Origin: JBBQNY01 sp038255255
GTDB taxonomy: Bacteria > Pseudomonadota > Gammaproteobacteria > Xanthomonadales > Ahniellaceae
DNA length: 64,000 nucleotides
NCBI GenBank assembly: GCA_038255255.1
Contig: JBBSLL010000002.1
Coordinates: forward strand, 1-64,000
Reading direction: 5' to 3'
This document shows positions 32,452 to 40,756 of this stretch, piece after piece; the stretch's first letter is position 1, and every line of letters starts with the position of its first letter. The notes beneath the pieces were generated by a model that saw only the letters and a list, made by a program, of their open reading frames with translations, did no database searches and was not told where the DNA came from. Position numbers and translations under genes: made by a program.

Positions 32452-35400
32452 ATGTCTCTTGGCGCGCTTTCTCAGGCCCGGTGTGGCCGCCCCACGTCTC
32501 TTCTCATCGGCTTGGCGTCCCTATTGTGGAGCGCGGGCGTCGCGGCGCAGCCAGCCGAGCCACCAGACGAACCGGCTGCACCGCTTTCGAGTTCAGTGCT
32601 CCTGATGGGACAGGAACACATCAAGATTATCGAAGAGGGCCAGAAGTTCCAGGCGCTGGGTTCGGATTTGTTCGGCGACCAAACCAGCTTTTACACGGGC
32701 ACAACCGAGTTCGTGACTACGGATGTTTCGTTGCCTGGCAACTCGAGCTTGCCGGTGGCGGTCGCCCGGCGCTTCGTGGTGCAAAACCGGGCGCAGCGAG
32801 TCGACCCGGACAACGCATTCGCGGATTGGGAACTCGACATTCCCTGGATCGAAGGCACATTCGTAAGTAAGGAGACTCCTGCCATTCCCCGTGTCCCAGG
32901 GGTGCCGGGGGGCTGGGTGCTGCCGCAGAATGGCGGCGAGTACACGGATCAGCGGTGCTCACGGCCTAATGCGGCCGATAGCACGCCACCGAATCATCGT
33001 CGGGCTCTACGCACGTATTTTCCGCGCGACTACTGGCATGGTTACCAACTTCACGTCCCGGGCAGTGGCGATCAGGATCTCCTGGTCAACGATGCTGCCA
33101 ACAGCTTTGTGCCGACAACTGGAGAAACGTTCTATTGGTCGACGCGCGAGCAATGGCATATTACCTGCGGCGTGCAGGCGAACCCCGGCTCGAGCGAAAC
33201 GGGCGAGGGCTTCGTGGCACTGGCGCCCGACGGCACGCGCTACACCTTCAATCACTTCGTCCGGCGTTCCGCCGAGGCCATTCGCGCGCCGGCAGCCCCC
33301 GGCAGCGCTGAAGAGACGCTGATCCGCACCCGCATCCTTGCGTACCCCAGCAAGGTGATAGACCGCTTTGGCAACGAAGTGCAATACATCTGGTCGGGCT
33401 CCTTCCTGGTTCAGATCCGGGGTGTTGGCGCCGGAGAAACCCGAACCTTGACGCTGACGTACGAGACCGTGGACGGCAGGACTCGAGTGAAGTCCGTCAG
33501 CGACGGCTCGCGCACCTGGTCCTATGCATACAAATCACAGGGTGTCAGTGGCACACCTCCGTTGCTGGCAGGCGTGACGTTGCCGGACAACACGGCCTGG
33601 ACGATCAACTTTGCTTCCTTGACCGGTCGAATGATCCTGTACAACGAACAAGGGCATATGGATTTCGCCAGCTGTTACTCGGCAGGCGAGCTGGTGAAGG
33701 GGTTGACCTTCACGGGGACTCTTACTCATCCATCGGGCGCTACGGGAAGTTTCACTTTCCGGCCCACGCGCCACTTTCGTTCGAACTTGCCCGTGTACGC
33801 GGAGAATTGCTACAGCACCGGGTCCGGCCCCGCGTTTCCGGTGACGGTCCTCCACGACGACGTGGCCTTCGCGCCGTATTCGTCGGATGTGCCGTCGCTC
33901 ATCAGCAAGACCGTATCCGGCGTCGCGCTGACCACCCGATCCTGGCAGCTCTCCTATTTGGGCGGCGGTGTGAAGGAGGGGCCGTGCGAATCCCAATCGG
34001 AGTGCGTCCAGACCACTGAGGTGTATGGGCCGGACTCGATACTCGACCGCTACGTTTTCAGCAATCGCGCGCGACTGGACGAAGGCAAGCTCGTGCGGCA
34101 CGACCGCGGGACCTCCTCCGGCACGGTTCTGACCAGCGATGTCATGAGCTACGCGCTAACGCCGCCGAGCGGGAGCAGCTACACGCACCGCCTTGGAACC
34201 AACCCGGCCAGGCGCGGCGATACCGCAGCACAGATGGACGCGAACAATTTTCCCAGCGAACACATCGTGCCCATGACTTCGCGCGTTACGACTCGGCAAG
34301 GTGTGAATTTCACCTGGAACGCAAGCGCGTTTGAACGATCGGTCAACCCGACGTCAATCACGAAGTCCAGTGCACTCGGATCCAAGACCGAGACGCTGAC
34401 GTATCTAAACGATACGTCGAAATGGGTGCTCGGCCTGCCGCTGACGCTCAGCACCAATGGCTTTGCGGAATCGTCCACTGCCTACGACCCGGTATTGCGC
34501 TTGCCCATCAGCGAGTCGAGCTTTGGTCGCGTCGTCCGCACGGGGGAGTGGAACACCGACGGCACTCTAAAGACGGTGAGCGATGCGCGCGGCAACCGCA
34601 CGCGCTTCCAGAGCTACTACCGCGGCATACCGCAGTTCGTCACATACGCCGAAGGGAGCACAGAGCAAGCTGACGAACAAGCATCCGTCAACAACATCGG
34701 CCGTATCACGTCGACCACGGATGAGCTGGGATCCACGACGAACTACGGCTACGACGCGATGGGGCGTCTTTCCCGCATCGACTATCCGGTTGGCGATTCG
34801 ACCCACTGGCTCCCGACCACGATCAGCTACGGGCCCATAGGCGCCGTCGAGTACGGCATTCCGGCCGGCCACTGGAAGCGCACGGAGTCGGCCGGCAACC
34901 GCCAAACGAATACCTACTATGACGCCCTGTTCCAGCCGATCCTCGAGGAACGTTTCGACGCGGCGAATCCCGCGGGTTCCCGCTCGCTGGTGCGCAAGGA
35001 CTTTGACAGCAGCGGACAGGTCACCTTCGCTTCGTACCCGGTGCGCAGTGCGACGAGCTACACCAACATCACCTCCGGGGTGCGCTCGGGCTTCGATACG
35101 ATCGATCGCCCGGTGTGGGTCAGCGCCGACTCCGAGCTCGGTGCGCTCGGCACTACCATCGAGTATCTGCCCGGCTTTCAACGCAAGACCACCAATCCGC
35201 GCCTGCAGAGCATCACGGAGTCCTTCCAGGCGTTCGACACTCCGGACATGGGTAGCGCGGTGCAGCGCCAGGAGCCGCTGGGCGTGACGATCGACATCGG
35301 GCGCGATGTCTGGGGCAAACCGCTGACGGTCACGCGCTCGGGCTCCGCGGGCTTCGGTTACCAGTCGCTGACTCGGCGCATGGTGTACGACAGCTACCAG

Positions 35401-37506
35401 CGCCTGTGCAAACGCATCGACCCTGAATCCAATGCGGCGTACCTCGAGTACGACCCGGCCGACAACCTTGCATGGAGCGCGACGGGAATCGCGCAGCTGC
35501 AGCCGACCTGCGACAGGCATCTCGTGCCCGAGGACCGCAAGGTCACTTACGCACACGATGCGCGCAACCGGCGGCTGCGCACGGACATGGTGAACCCGTT
35601 CCCGGCTCAGAACCAGGGCCAGGGTTTCAATCACCACATCGTAAACACCTACTTTGCCGATGGTGCACTCAAGTCGACCTCGACCCAGGGCAGCACCCGG
35701 ACATACGGCTACAACAAGCGCCGCCTTCCGGTGTCCGAGACTGTGCAGATGGCGCTGCAGACCGGCACGCGCACCAATGCGCTCGGGTGGGGCTATTCGC
35801 CGAACGGCGATCTGGCCTCCGCCCACTATCCCGACGGCTACGTCGTGACCTACGTGCCGGACGCGCTGGGCCGCCCGACGGTGGTACAAGGATCGGACGG
35901 GCGCTCCTTCGCCTCGGGAATCGGCTATCACCCGAGTGGCTCGCTGGCCGGATTCAGCTACGGCAACGGCATCGTGCACAGCACCACGCAGAACCTGCGC
36001 CAGTTGCCGAGCAACAGCCGTGCGAGCCTTGGTATCGACACGGTGCTGGACTACAGCCTGAGCTACGACGCCAACGGCAACGTGACGCAGATCCTCGACG
36101 GCTCGCCCGAGCCGCTGGAGACGCGCCAGTCCATCACCTACGACGCGCGTGATCGCCTGCTGTCGTCCTACATGCCGGCCACCAAGTACGGCCTGGCTTT
36201 GACCGAAGCCTATGCATACGACGCGCTGGACAATGTTCGCTCACTGACTCACAGCGGTTCGGGTTTTTCCGCCACGCAGACGCACACGGTCGATGCCGCG
36301 ACCAACCGTCTGACCTCTATCCACGATGGCGGCGCGGTGGCGCTGGCGAGTTATGTCTACGATTCGCGCGGCAACGTGTCGAACCGTGTACGCCGCATCG
36401 TCGGTGCCACGCAGAGCGTTACCTACACGCACGTTTTCGACCAGCTGAACCGCCTGGGGACGACTTACCGCTCCGGCGATGGGGTGAGCGGCGAGGAATT
36501 CACCACTTACGATGGGCATGGCCGGCGCACGGCGAGCGACCGGCGCACGGGGGCCGGGACACCCTCGTACAACGTGCAGGTGTACAGCCTCGCGGGTGAG
36601 CTCCTCTACGAGGAGGACGAGCGCAGTCCGGTCAGCGGCGCGCACCCGCAGTCGTCCAACGGCAAAAAAGTGCGGCACATCTACCTCGGTGGCTCGCGCA
36701 TCGCGCGCCAGCTCACCCCGATCGGCAGCGGCACGACGCAAACCCTGTACGCGCACACCAATCCGATCCGCACGACCACGGTCGAGACGGATGACTTCGG
36801 GCGAGTGGTGAACACCCGGCTGCGCCTCGGGCCGTACGGAGCGCCGTACTCGGGCGAATACCACGACCGTCCCGGCTTCACTGGCCACATGACCGACGAC
36901 TGGACCGAGCTGACCTACGCGCAGCAGCGCTACTACGATCCGGTGGCGGCACGGTTCCTCAGCGCCGATCCGGTGGATGTCGGCACAGCAGACGGCGGCA
37001 ATTTCAACCGCTATTGGTACGCCAACAACAACCCGTATAAGTACACCGATCCGGATGGTCGGTCCGCGGCCGTACTCCCTGCGTTCGTAGGCGGAAGCTT
37101 TGTTTGCGGACCGGTTTGCGGGAGTGTTGCTGCCGCGGTAGTTGGCATTAGCAGCGCCATAGTGATCAACGAAGCGATCAAAGACGCCGCTCCCGAGGCG
37201 GGTACGGCCGAGAGTGACGAAGGCTGCATCTATTGCGTCCGTGGCGCGAATACCTCTTCTGGCGACGATTACATCGGTTCGACAGATGATCTTGATGCTC
37301 GTTCGAAGGACAAGTCAGATGGACGCGATAGAGTAGGGGCAGAAAAAGTGGACACCTACAAGAAGGGCGATCGGAATGATCGCCGCAACAAGGAGCAGAA
37401 AGCGATGAATGACCGCGGAGGCAAGGAAAAGCTGGATAACAAGCGGAACGAGGTCGCCGAGGAGAAATGGGAAGATCGTGGAATAGAACCGCCGGCAAAG
37501 AACTGA
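32452..37506 (+). CDS. Sec-secreted RHS-repeat protein with GIY-YIG-like nuclease tip
   Basis: A 1684-residue polymorphic-toxin-type protein. A signal peptide (about 1-32, LLIGLASLLWSAGVAAQ) is followed by an N-terminal region and many YD/RHS repeats (for example NYGYDAMGRLSRIDYP), ending at the core boundary RYYDPVAARFLSADPVD and YTDPDGR (37048-37062). Past this is a short hydrophobic segment, then a tip (from 37222) with IYCVRG, DYIGSTDDLDARS, a glutamate in RRNKEQKAMNDRGG and NKRNEV, which fits a GIY-YIG (URI-fold) endonuclease. ATG 32452 has AAGGAGG upstream. The tip is less GC-rich than the core, a sign of tip exchange. The next gene, 15 bp on, is a candidate immunity gene. No PAAR or type VI part is present; export would be by Sec. 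Confidence 0.88.
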   Translation: MSLGALSQARCGRPTSLLIGLASLLWSAGVAAQPAEPPDEPAAPLSSSVLLMGQEHIKIIEEGQKFQALGSDLFGDQTSFYTGTTEFVTTDVSLPGNSSLPVAVARRFVVQNRAQRVDPDNAFADWELDIPWIEGTFVSKETPAIPRVPGVPGGWVLPQNGGEYTDQRCSRPNAADSTPPNHRRALRTYFPRDYWHGYQLHVPGSGDQDLLVNDAANSFVPTTGETFYWSTREQWHITCGVQANPGSSETGEGFVALAPDGTRYTFNHFVRRSAEAIRAPAAPGSAEETLIRTRILAYPSKVIDRFGNEVQYIWSGSFLVQIRGVGAGETRTLTLTYETVDGRTRVKSVSDGSRTWSYAYKSQGVSGTPPLLAGVTLPDNTAWTINFASLTGRMILYNEQGHMDFASCYSAGELVKGLTFTGTLTHPSGATGSFTFRPTRHFRSNLPVYAENCYSTGSGPAFPVTVLHDDVAFAPYSSDVPSLISKTVSGVALTTRSWQLSYLGGGVKEGPCESQSECVQTTEVYGPDSILDRYVFSNRARLDEGKLVRHDRGTSSGTVLTSDVMSYALTPPSGSSYTHRLGTNPARRGDTAAQMDANNFPSEHIVPMTSRVTTRQGVNFTWNASAFERSVNPTSITKSSALGSKTETLTYLNDTSKWVLGLPLTLSTNGFAESSTAYDPVLRLPISESSFGRVVRTGEWNTDGTLKTVSDARGNRTRFQSYYRGIPQFVTYAEGSTEQADEQASVNNIGRITSTTDELGSTTNYGYDAMGRLSRIDYPVGDSTHWLPTTISYGPIGAVEYGIPAGHWKRTESAGNRQTNTYYDALFQPILEERFDAANPAGSRSLVRKDFDSSGQVTFASYPVRSATSYTNITSGVRSGFDTIDRPVWVSADSELGALGTTIEYLPGFQRKTTNPRLQSITESFQAFDTPDMGSAVQRQEPLGVTIDIGRDVWGKPLTVTRSGSAGFGYQSLTRRMVYDSYQRLCKRIDPESNAAYLEYDPADNLAWSATGIAQLQPTCDRHLVPEDRKVTYAHDARNRRLRTDMVNPFPAQNQGQGFNHHIVNTYFADGALKSTSTQGSTRTYGYNKRRLPVSETVQMALQTGTRTNALGWGYSPNGDLASAHYPDGYVVTYVPDALGRPTVVQGSDGRSFASGIGYHPSGSLAGFSYGNGIVHSTTQNLRQLPSNSRASLGIDTVLDYSLSYDANGNVTQILDGSPEPLETRQSITYDARDRLLSSYMPATKYGLALTEAYAYDALDNVRSLTHSGSGFSATQTHTVDAATNRLTSIHDGGAVALASYVYDSRGNVSNRVRRIVGATQSVTYTHVFDQLNRLGTTYRSGDGVSGEEFTTYDGHGRRTASDRRTGAGTPSYNVQVYSLAGELLYEEDERSPVSGAHPQSSNGKKVRHIYLGGSRIARQLTPIGSGTTQTLYAHTNPIRTTTVETDDFGRVVNTRLRLGPYGAPYSGEYHDRPGFTGHMTDDWTELTYAQQRYYDPVAARFLSADPVDVGTADGGNFNRYWYANNNPYKYTDPDGRSAAVLPAFVGGSFVCGPVCGSVAAAVVGISSAIVINEAIKDAAPEAGTAESDEGCIYCVRGANTSSGDDYIGSTDDLDARSKDKSDGRDRVGAEKVDTYKKGDRNDRRNKEQKAMNDRGGKEKLDNKRNEVAEEKWEDRGIEPPAKN

Positions 37507-37521
37507 CGAAGGCGCGAGCGA

Positions 37522-37833
37522 ATGAACGAACGGCCGATTCCCGAAGCTGCGCTGGAAGATGTTGACTCTGTGGAAATGCTCCGAGTCTGGATTGCAGCAA
37601 GGAAGCTGCATTCGTCAATGAAGATCGGAATGTACCGGGAGACCATGAACATTCCTGAAGAAAAAGCATGGGGAACGATCTTGGCCGATGTTTCAAGGCA
37701 TGTCGCCAACGCCTTGGAAGAACGTTATGGCGTCGATCGCGACGCGTCCTTAGCGCAAATTCGTGCCAGCTTTTCAGCGGAACTGGATAAGCCAACCACA
37801 GAAGCGAAGGGCGGCTTTGTGAGGCGGCATTGA
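37522..37833 (+). CDS. DUF5076-like protein, candidate immunity partner of the RHS toxin
   Basis: A 103-residue acidic cytoplasmic protein with no signal peptide. The segments EMLRVWIAARKLHSSMKIGM, WGTILADVSRHVANALEERY and FSAELDKPTTEAKGGFV look like DUF5076. The gene starts 15 bp after the RHS stop and shares its lower GC content. In RHS loci a small gene immediately after the toxin tip usually encodes the cognate immunity protein, which binds and blocks the nuclease; that role here is inferred from position only. DUF5076 proteins also occur away from toxins. Confidence 0.72.
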   Translation: MNERPIPEAALEDVDSVEMLRVWIAARKLHSSMKIGMYRETMNIPEEKAWGTILADVSRHVANALEERYGVDRDASLAQIRASFSAELDKPTTEAKGGFVRRH

Positions 37834-38222
37834 AAGAGCATCGACACCGCATGTTTGCAGCGTTTTGAGTCGGGTCGCGTAACGCGATAAATGCTTTGAC
37901 GCGGAATTTATGCGACGTAGCGCGCAGCGGGTTTCCAACCCGCTGGCGTTGCAGTAGAAGCATGCCGCCCCGCATCTGCCTTGTTGTGCTATCGACAGGC
38001 TTGCTGTGCGGGCCGTGAGTCGAACACCTGACTCACGACACGTTGCTTGGACCGCGGTAGCGCGCTGACGGCTTCCGACTGCCCTTGGACGGCAGAGAGG
38101 CACTCTCGAAAAAAGCGTCATCAGATGAGCGAGGAAAGGTTCCGGGGAATCGAAGTGGTTCGAGTCGAGGGACGTATTGATTCTGCGCGTCTCAAAGATA
38201 AGTAGTTCGGGAGGCAGATTTA
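37834..38222. other. 389-bp gap between candidate immunity genes
   Basis: No convincing gene. The stretch is less GC-rich than the surroundings. It has a hairpin at 37925-37945 and a 26-codon open frame at 38125-38205 without a clear ribosome-binding site, which could be the remnant of an older cassette gene. Confidence 0.5.
37925..37945. repeat. Perfect short hairpin (9-bp stem)
   Basis: CAGCGGGTT (37925-37933) pairs with AACCCGCTG (37937-37945) around TCC. There is no T-tract, so it is not a classic intrinsic terminator. The TCC tip matches the 3-nt tip of the 90-bp repeat's second hairpin on the same strand. Confidence 0.6.
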
Positions 38223-38699
38223 ATGCGCAAGAAGCAAGTGCCACGCGTGGCTCGCGGTGATGTATTTCTAGTCCCGCTGCTCGACGACACGTTCGCCGTT
38301 GGTCAAATTCTGGGCGTGGAATGCGACGCTTTTCACGCCCCTGCTTGCGCGCTTTTCGATCTCACTACCGAGCAGCCGAAGGTGGAAAGTTGCCCATTAA
38401 CGGTGGATCATCTCGTGGCGTCGCTTTTTGTAACGCCTGACCTCTTGGCGATGGGCGTATGGCCTGTCGTTGCCACTTCGGAGGTTCGCTTACCTGCTTC
38501 CATCTACCCGTACGAATCGACCCGCAAGCACGGCTTCGTTGGGGCAGTGGTTGAGGGTTCCGCCATCGTGCAGGAGTTTATGAATGCCTTTCACGCACTG
38601 GCGCCTTGGGATGCCTGGCACGACCCAAATTTCCTGGACTCACTCCTGATTTCGCCTTCCAGGAAGCCGACTCGGCTCATGTACAAGCGGTTAGTCTGA
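38223..38699 (+). CDS. Imm26-like immunity protein (orphan)
   Basis: A 158-residue cytoplasmic protein. Its start, RGDVFLVPLLDDTFAVGQIL, matches the opening strand pair of the immunity-26 family (GDxFxIPLxDGxxxxGxVL). Imm26 proteins neutralise nuclease-type polymorphic toxins. ATG 38223 is supported by GGGAGG. No toxin tip stands directly before it, so it may be an orphan immunity gene retained after an earlier RHS tip was replaced, protecting against sibling strains. The lower GC content groups it with the RHS tip region. The family call is by eye and is moderately secure. Confidence 0.62.
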   Translation: MRKKQVPRVARGDVFLVPLLDDTFAVGQILGVECDAFHAPACALFDLTTEQPKVESCPLTVDHLVASLFVTPDLLAMGVWPVVATSEVRLPASIYPYESTRKHGFVGAVVEGSAIVQEFMNAFHALAPWDAWHDPNFLDSLLISPSRKPTRLMYKRLV

Positions 38700-38722
38700 T
38701 GTGATGTCACGATGACGTTTAG

Positions 38723-38920
38723 GGCTTCTACGTCGCCACCGACAACTACCTCGGCTATCGCAATCAGGTCTACGACGGAATCCAGTGCGCCCAGGATTCC
38801 GTTTACCTCGGGACGTGCAGCCTGACAGGGGGCACGCCGATCACCATTCCGGGCAATGACACGGAAATCGTCTTCGCGCTTGTCGACGTCGATCCTATCT
38901 TCAGGGACGGATTTGACTGA
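38723..38920 (+). pseudogene. C-terminal relic of a secreted protein
   Basis: An open frame of 65 codons that follows an in-frame TAG (38720-38722) and has no start codon or ribosome-binding site. The peptide, containing YVATDNYLGYRNQVYDG and GTCSLTGGTPITIPGNDTEI, ends IFRDGFD. That ending resembles the C termini I associate with secreted proteins of Lysobacterales. It is most simply the 3' remnant of a larger exported or RHS-associated protein left at the end of the toxin island. The rest of the gap (38921-39001) holds only the upstream region of the next gene. Confidence 0.55.
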
Positions 38921-39001
38921 AGGAAAATGCGACGCGATGAGCGGAACGCGAAGCGGCAGCGGCTGGCGCTGTCCCTCGCGGGTGCCTAGAATCGCGAAAC
39001 C

Positions 39002-39733
39002 ATGCGCAAGCGGATTCTCGGTGGCAAGCTGGTACTCACGCTGGTGCTCCTAACCGGATGCGCTGCGCCGAACCCGCGTGTCGATCGAATCGATGCGCTG
39101 GGCGCGCGCAATACGGCGTTGCCGCCCGCGCCGCCGCTGGGCGAGCTTGCGAAACTCATCGGGCCGCCGAGCGGCCTCTACGCTGACGCCGACCCGGCCG
39201 CGCGTGCACCGCGCGATCTCGACATCGCCAATCCTGCGACGCTTGCGTCGCTCGATGCGGCGATCGCGCTCGACAGCAACAATGTGCAGGCGCGCATCGA
39301 TCGCGCCTACATCTGGACCCTGACCGGTCGCCGCATCGAAGGCCTGGCGGAGTTCGCGCGCGCACAGGCGATTGCGCCGCAGGGCCGAGCGATGCAGCGC
39401 CGCGCCTACTGGAGCGAGGGCTGGGCGATGTACCAGCTTGCGGAATACACGGCCGCGGTTCGCGCCTGGCGCCGCGCGGAGCAGTTGCACGGCGGCGCGC
39501 CGTCCTGGGTTGCGCCGACCTACGCGGTGGCGCTGTGGTCGGCTGGCGACCGTGACGCGGCGCTGCGCTGGTACGACACCGCGGCAAAGTCCGCGCCGAG
39601 CGACTGGCTGACGCGCGACGGCCTCGACACCTCGATCCGCTTCTGGCGCGAAGCCGAGGGTCGCGCCATGCGCGAACTTTTCGCCGCATTCGAGCAACGC
39701 TCCAACGAGCCTGCCGTCCCGCGTCCCGGCTGA
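39002..39733 (+). CDS. TPR-containing lipoprotein, unknown function
   Basis: A 243-residue protein with a short lipoprotein signal (KLVLTLVLLTGC, lipid on the cysteine at about residue 20) and a mature region with at least two helical TPR-like units, for example ALDSNNVQARIDRAYIWTLT and APTYAVALWSAGDRDAALRW. It should be anchored in the envelope and act as an adaptor or scaffold. The partner is unknown. ATG 39002 gives the lipoprotein signal. It converges with a 2OG oxygenase gene across a 215-bp gap containing two palindromes. Confidence 0.7.
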   Translation: MRKRILGGKLVLTLVLLTGCAAPNPRVDRIDALGARNTALPPAPPLGELAKLIGPPSGLYADADPAARAPRDLDIANPATLASLDAAIALDSNNVQARIDRAYIWTLTGRRIEGLAEFARAQAIAPQGRAMQRRAYWSEGWAMYQLAEYTAAVRAWRRAEQLHGGAPSWVAPTYAVALWSAGDRDAALRWYDTAAKSAPSDWLTRDGLDTSIRFWREAEGRAMRELFAAFEQRSNEPAVPRPG

Positions 39734-39790
39734 AAGGTTCCGGGTGACGAGTCGCGTCCGCACGCCGGGACAGTCGCCCCTCACCCTCGG

Positions 39791-39813
39791 TCCCTCTCCC
39801 GTCGGGAGAGGGA
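39791..39813. repeat. Perfect 10-bp-stem palindrome between convergent genes
   Basis: TCCCTCTCCC (39791-39800) pairs with GGGAGAGGGA (39804-39813) around GTC. CCCTCTCCC-type palindromes are common between genes in many proteobacteria. Here it may stop both convergent transcripts although it has no T-tract. Confidence 0.65.
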
Positions 39814-39837
39814 TGAACTGCGTCAAGGTCGCGTTCC

Positions 39838-39860
39838 GTGGGAGCGACGCCAGTCGCGAT
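39838..39860 (+). repeat. REP-like sequence (GTGGGAGCGAC type)
   Basis: GTGGGAGCGACGCCAGTCGC then GAT, with the small hairpin GCGAC-GCCA-GTCGC. Sequences starting GTGGGAGCGAC are a known REP style in Lysobacter and relatives, from memory. Only one copy is seen in the window. Confidence 0.5.
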
Positions 39861-39948
39861 GATGGAATCCGCGCCGCTCAATTCCACTTCCGCGATTCCG
39901 CGCCGGTTACGACAGCCCACTACCAACTCGATGGGCTTCGGGCGTGGC

Positions 39949-40593
39949 TCAGTTGAACCAGGCGTTGAACGCGACGGTGATGCGCTCGCCCTCGCCGTGG
40001 AACGGCTGCACGTAGTGCTGCAGCCATGATGGGAACACCACGAGCTGCCCCGGCACGAGCTTGAAACTGCGGTTGTGCGAGTTGTAGGGCGCCCGCATCG
40101 CACCGTTGGCGGGATCGAGGAACATCGCCGCGAGTGACAGGGGGTTGGCGAAAGTCAGCGCGCCGCTGTCGGGGTGCGTGCCGTCGTCGCGGCCGGCATC
40201 CACGCAATACACGCCCGACCACGATGCCATCGCATGGTTGTGCAGCCCGAAATAGCCGCCGCGCCGCGTGATGTGGAACCAGACGTCCGCGTTCACCGTC
40301 AGCGCATCGAGTTGCGCCGCCGGCAGCGTGCTCAGGCTCGCCACGAAGCGTGCCAGTTCGCTCCAGCAGAAGTCGCGCAGCTCGGCGATTTCGGGCTCTG
40401 GCCACTTGAAGAGATCGAAGTGGCTCTCGAAGAGTCCCGGATTGACGCGCATCGTCGAGTCCGGCTTCGCCCAGGTCTCCCCTTCGGCTTCGCGTGCCAG
40501 GAACAGCGCACGCAGCGCGCCGTTGAGGCGGGGCGCTTCCGGGTGCAGGGCATTGCCGAGCGGCACCGCGAACAGGGGCGTGGTCTGGATCAT
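39949..40593 (-). CDS. Putative 2OG-Fe(II) oxygenase (TIGR02466-like)
   Basis: A 214-residue protein of the small dioxygenase family with the signature WFHITRRGGYFGLHNHAMAS, followed by WSGVYCVDAGRDDG and GQLVVFPSWLQHYVQPFHGE, then RITVAFNAWFN. The HxH, the distal histidine (LQHYV) and the arginine (ERITVAF) are the expected iron and 2-oxoglutarate ligands. Members often occur near tryptophan halogenases or TonB receptors; the substrate is unknown. ATG 40593 is chosen (the frame opens at a TTG 9 bp earlier). The gene diverges from the S9 peptidase gene. Confidence 0.85.
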   Translation of the reverse strand: MIQTTPLFAVPLGNALHPEAPRLNGALRALFLAREAEGETWAKPDSTMRVNPGLFESHFDLFKWPEPEIAELRDFCWSELARFVASLSTLPAAQLDALTVNADVWFHITRRGGYFGLHNHAMASWSGVYCVDAGRDDGTHPDSGALTFANPLSLAAMFLDPANGAMRAPYNSHNRSFKLVPGQLVVFPSWLQHYVQPFHGEGERITVAFNAWFN

Positions 40594-40756
40594 GGGTTCC
40601 AAAGTTGACTGGGCACCCGGATTCTAAGCCCCGGATACCCATGACTGGCGGCGGATGCGAGGGCGCGCGATGCCGTGCCAGACTGTGAACCGCCACGCAA
40701 CTCCCGCGCGTGCGACCGGCAGGCGCCGCCTGCCCAACTCCAATCGAGGAAGATTC

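Noticed and set aside
32452..37506. RHS gene as a type VI secretion effector
   Set aside because: The N terminus is a Sec signal peptide with no PAAR domain, and no vgrG, eagR or tss gene is in the window.
38125..38205. 26-codon frame between the immunity genes
   Set aside because: No clear ribosome-binding site and no recognisable peptide; too short to call a gene.
37774..38244. Reverse frame of 156 codons across the gap between immunity genes
   Set aside because: It overlaps both neighbouring genes' ends, has no ribosome-binding site and a peptide without any domain pattern.
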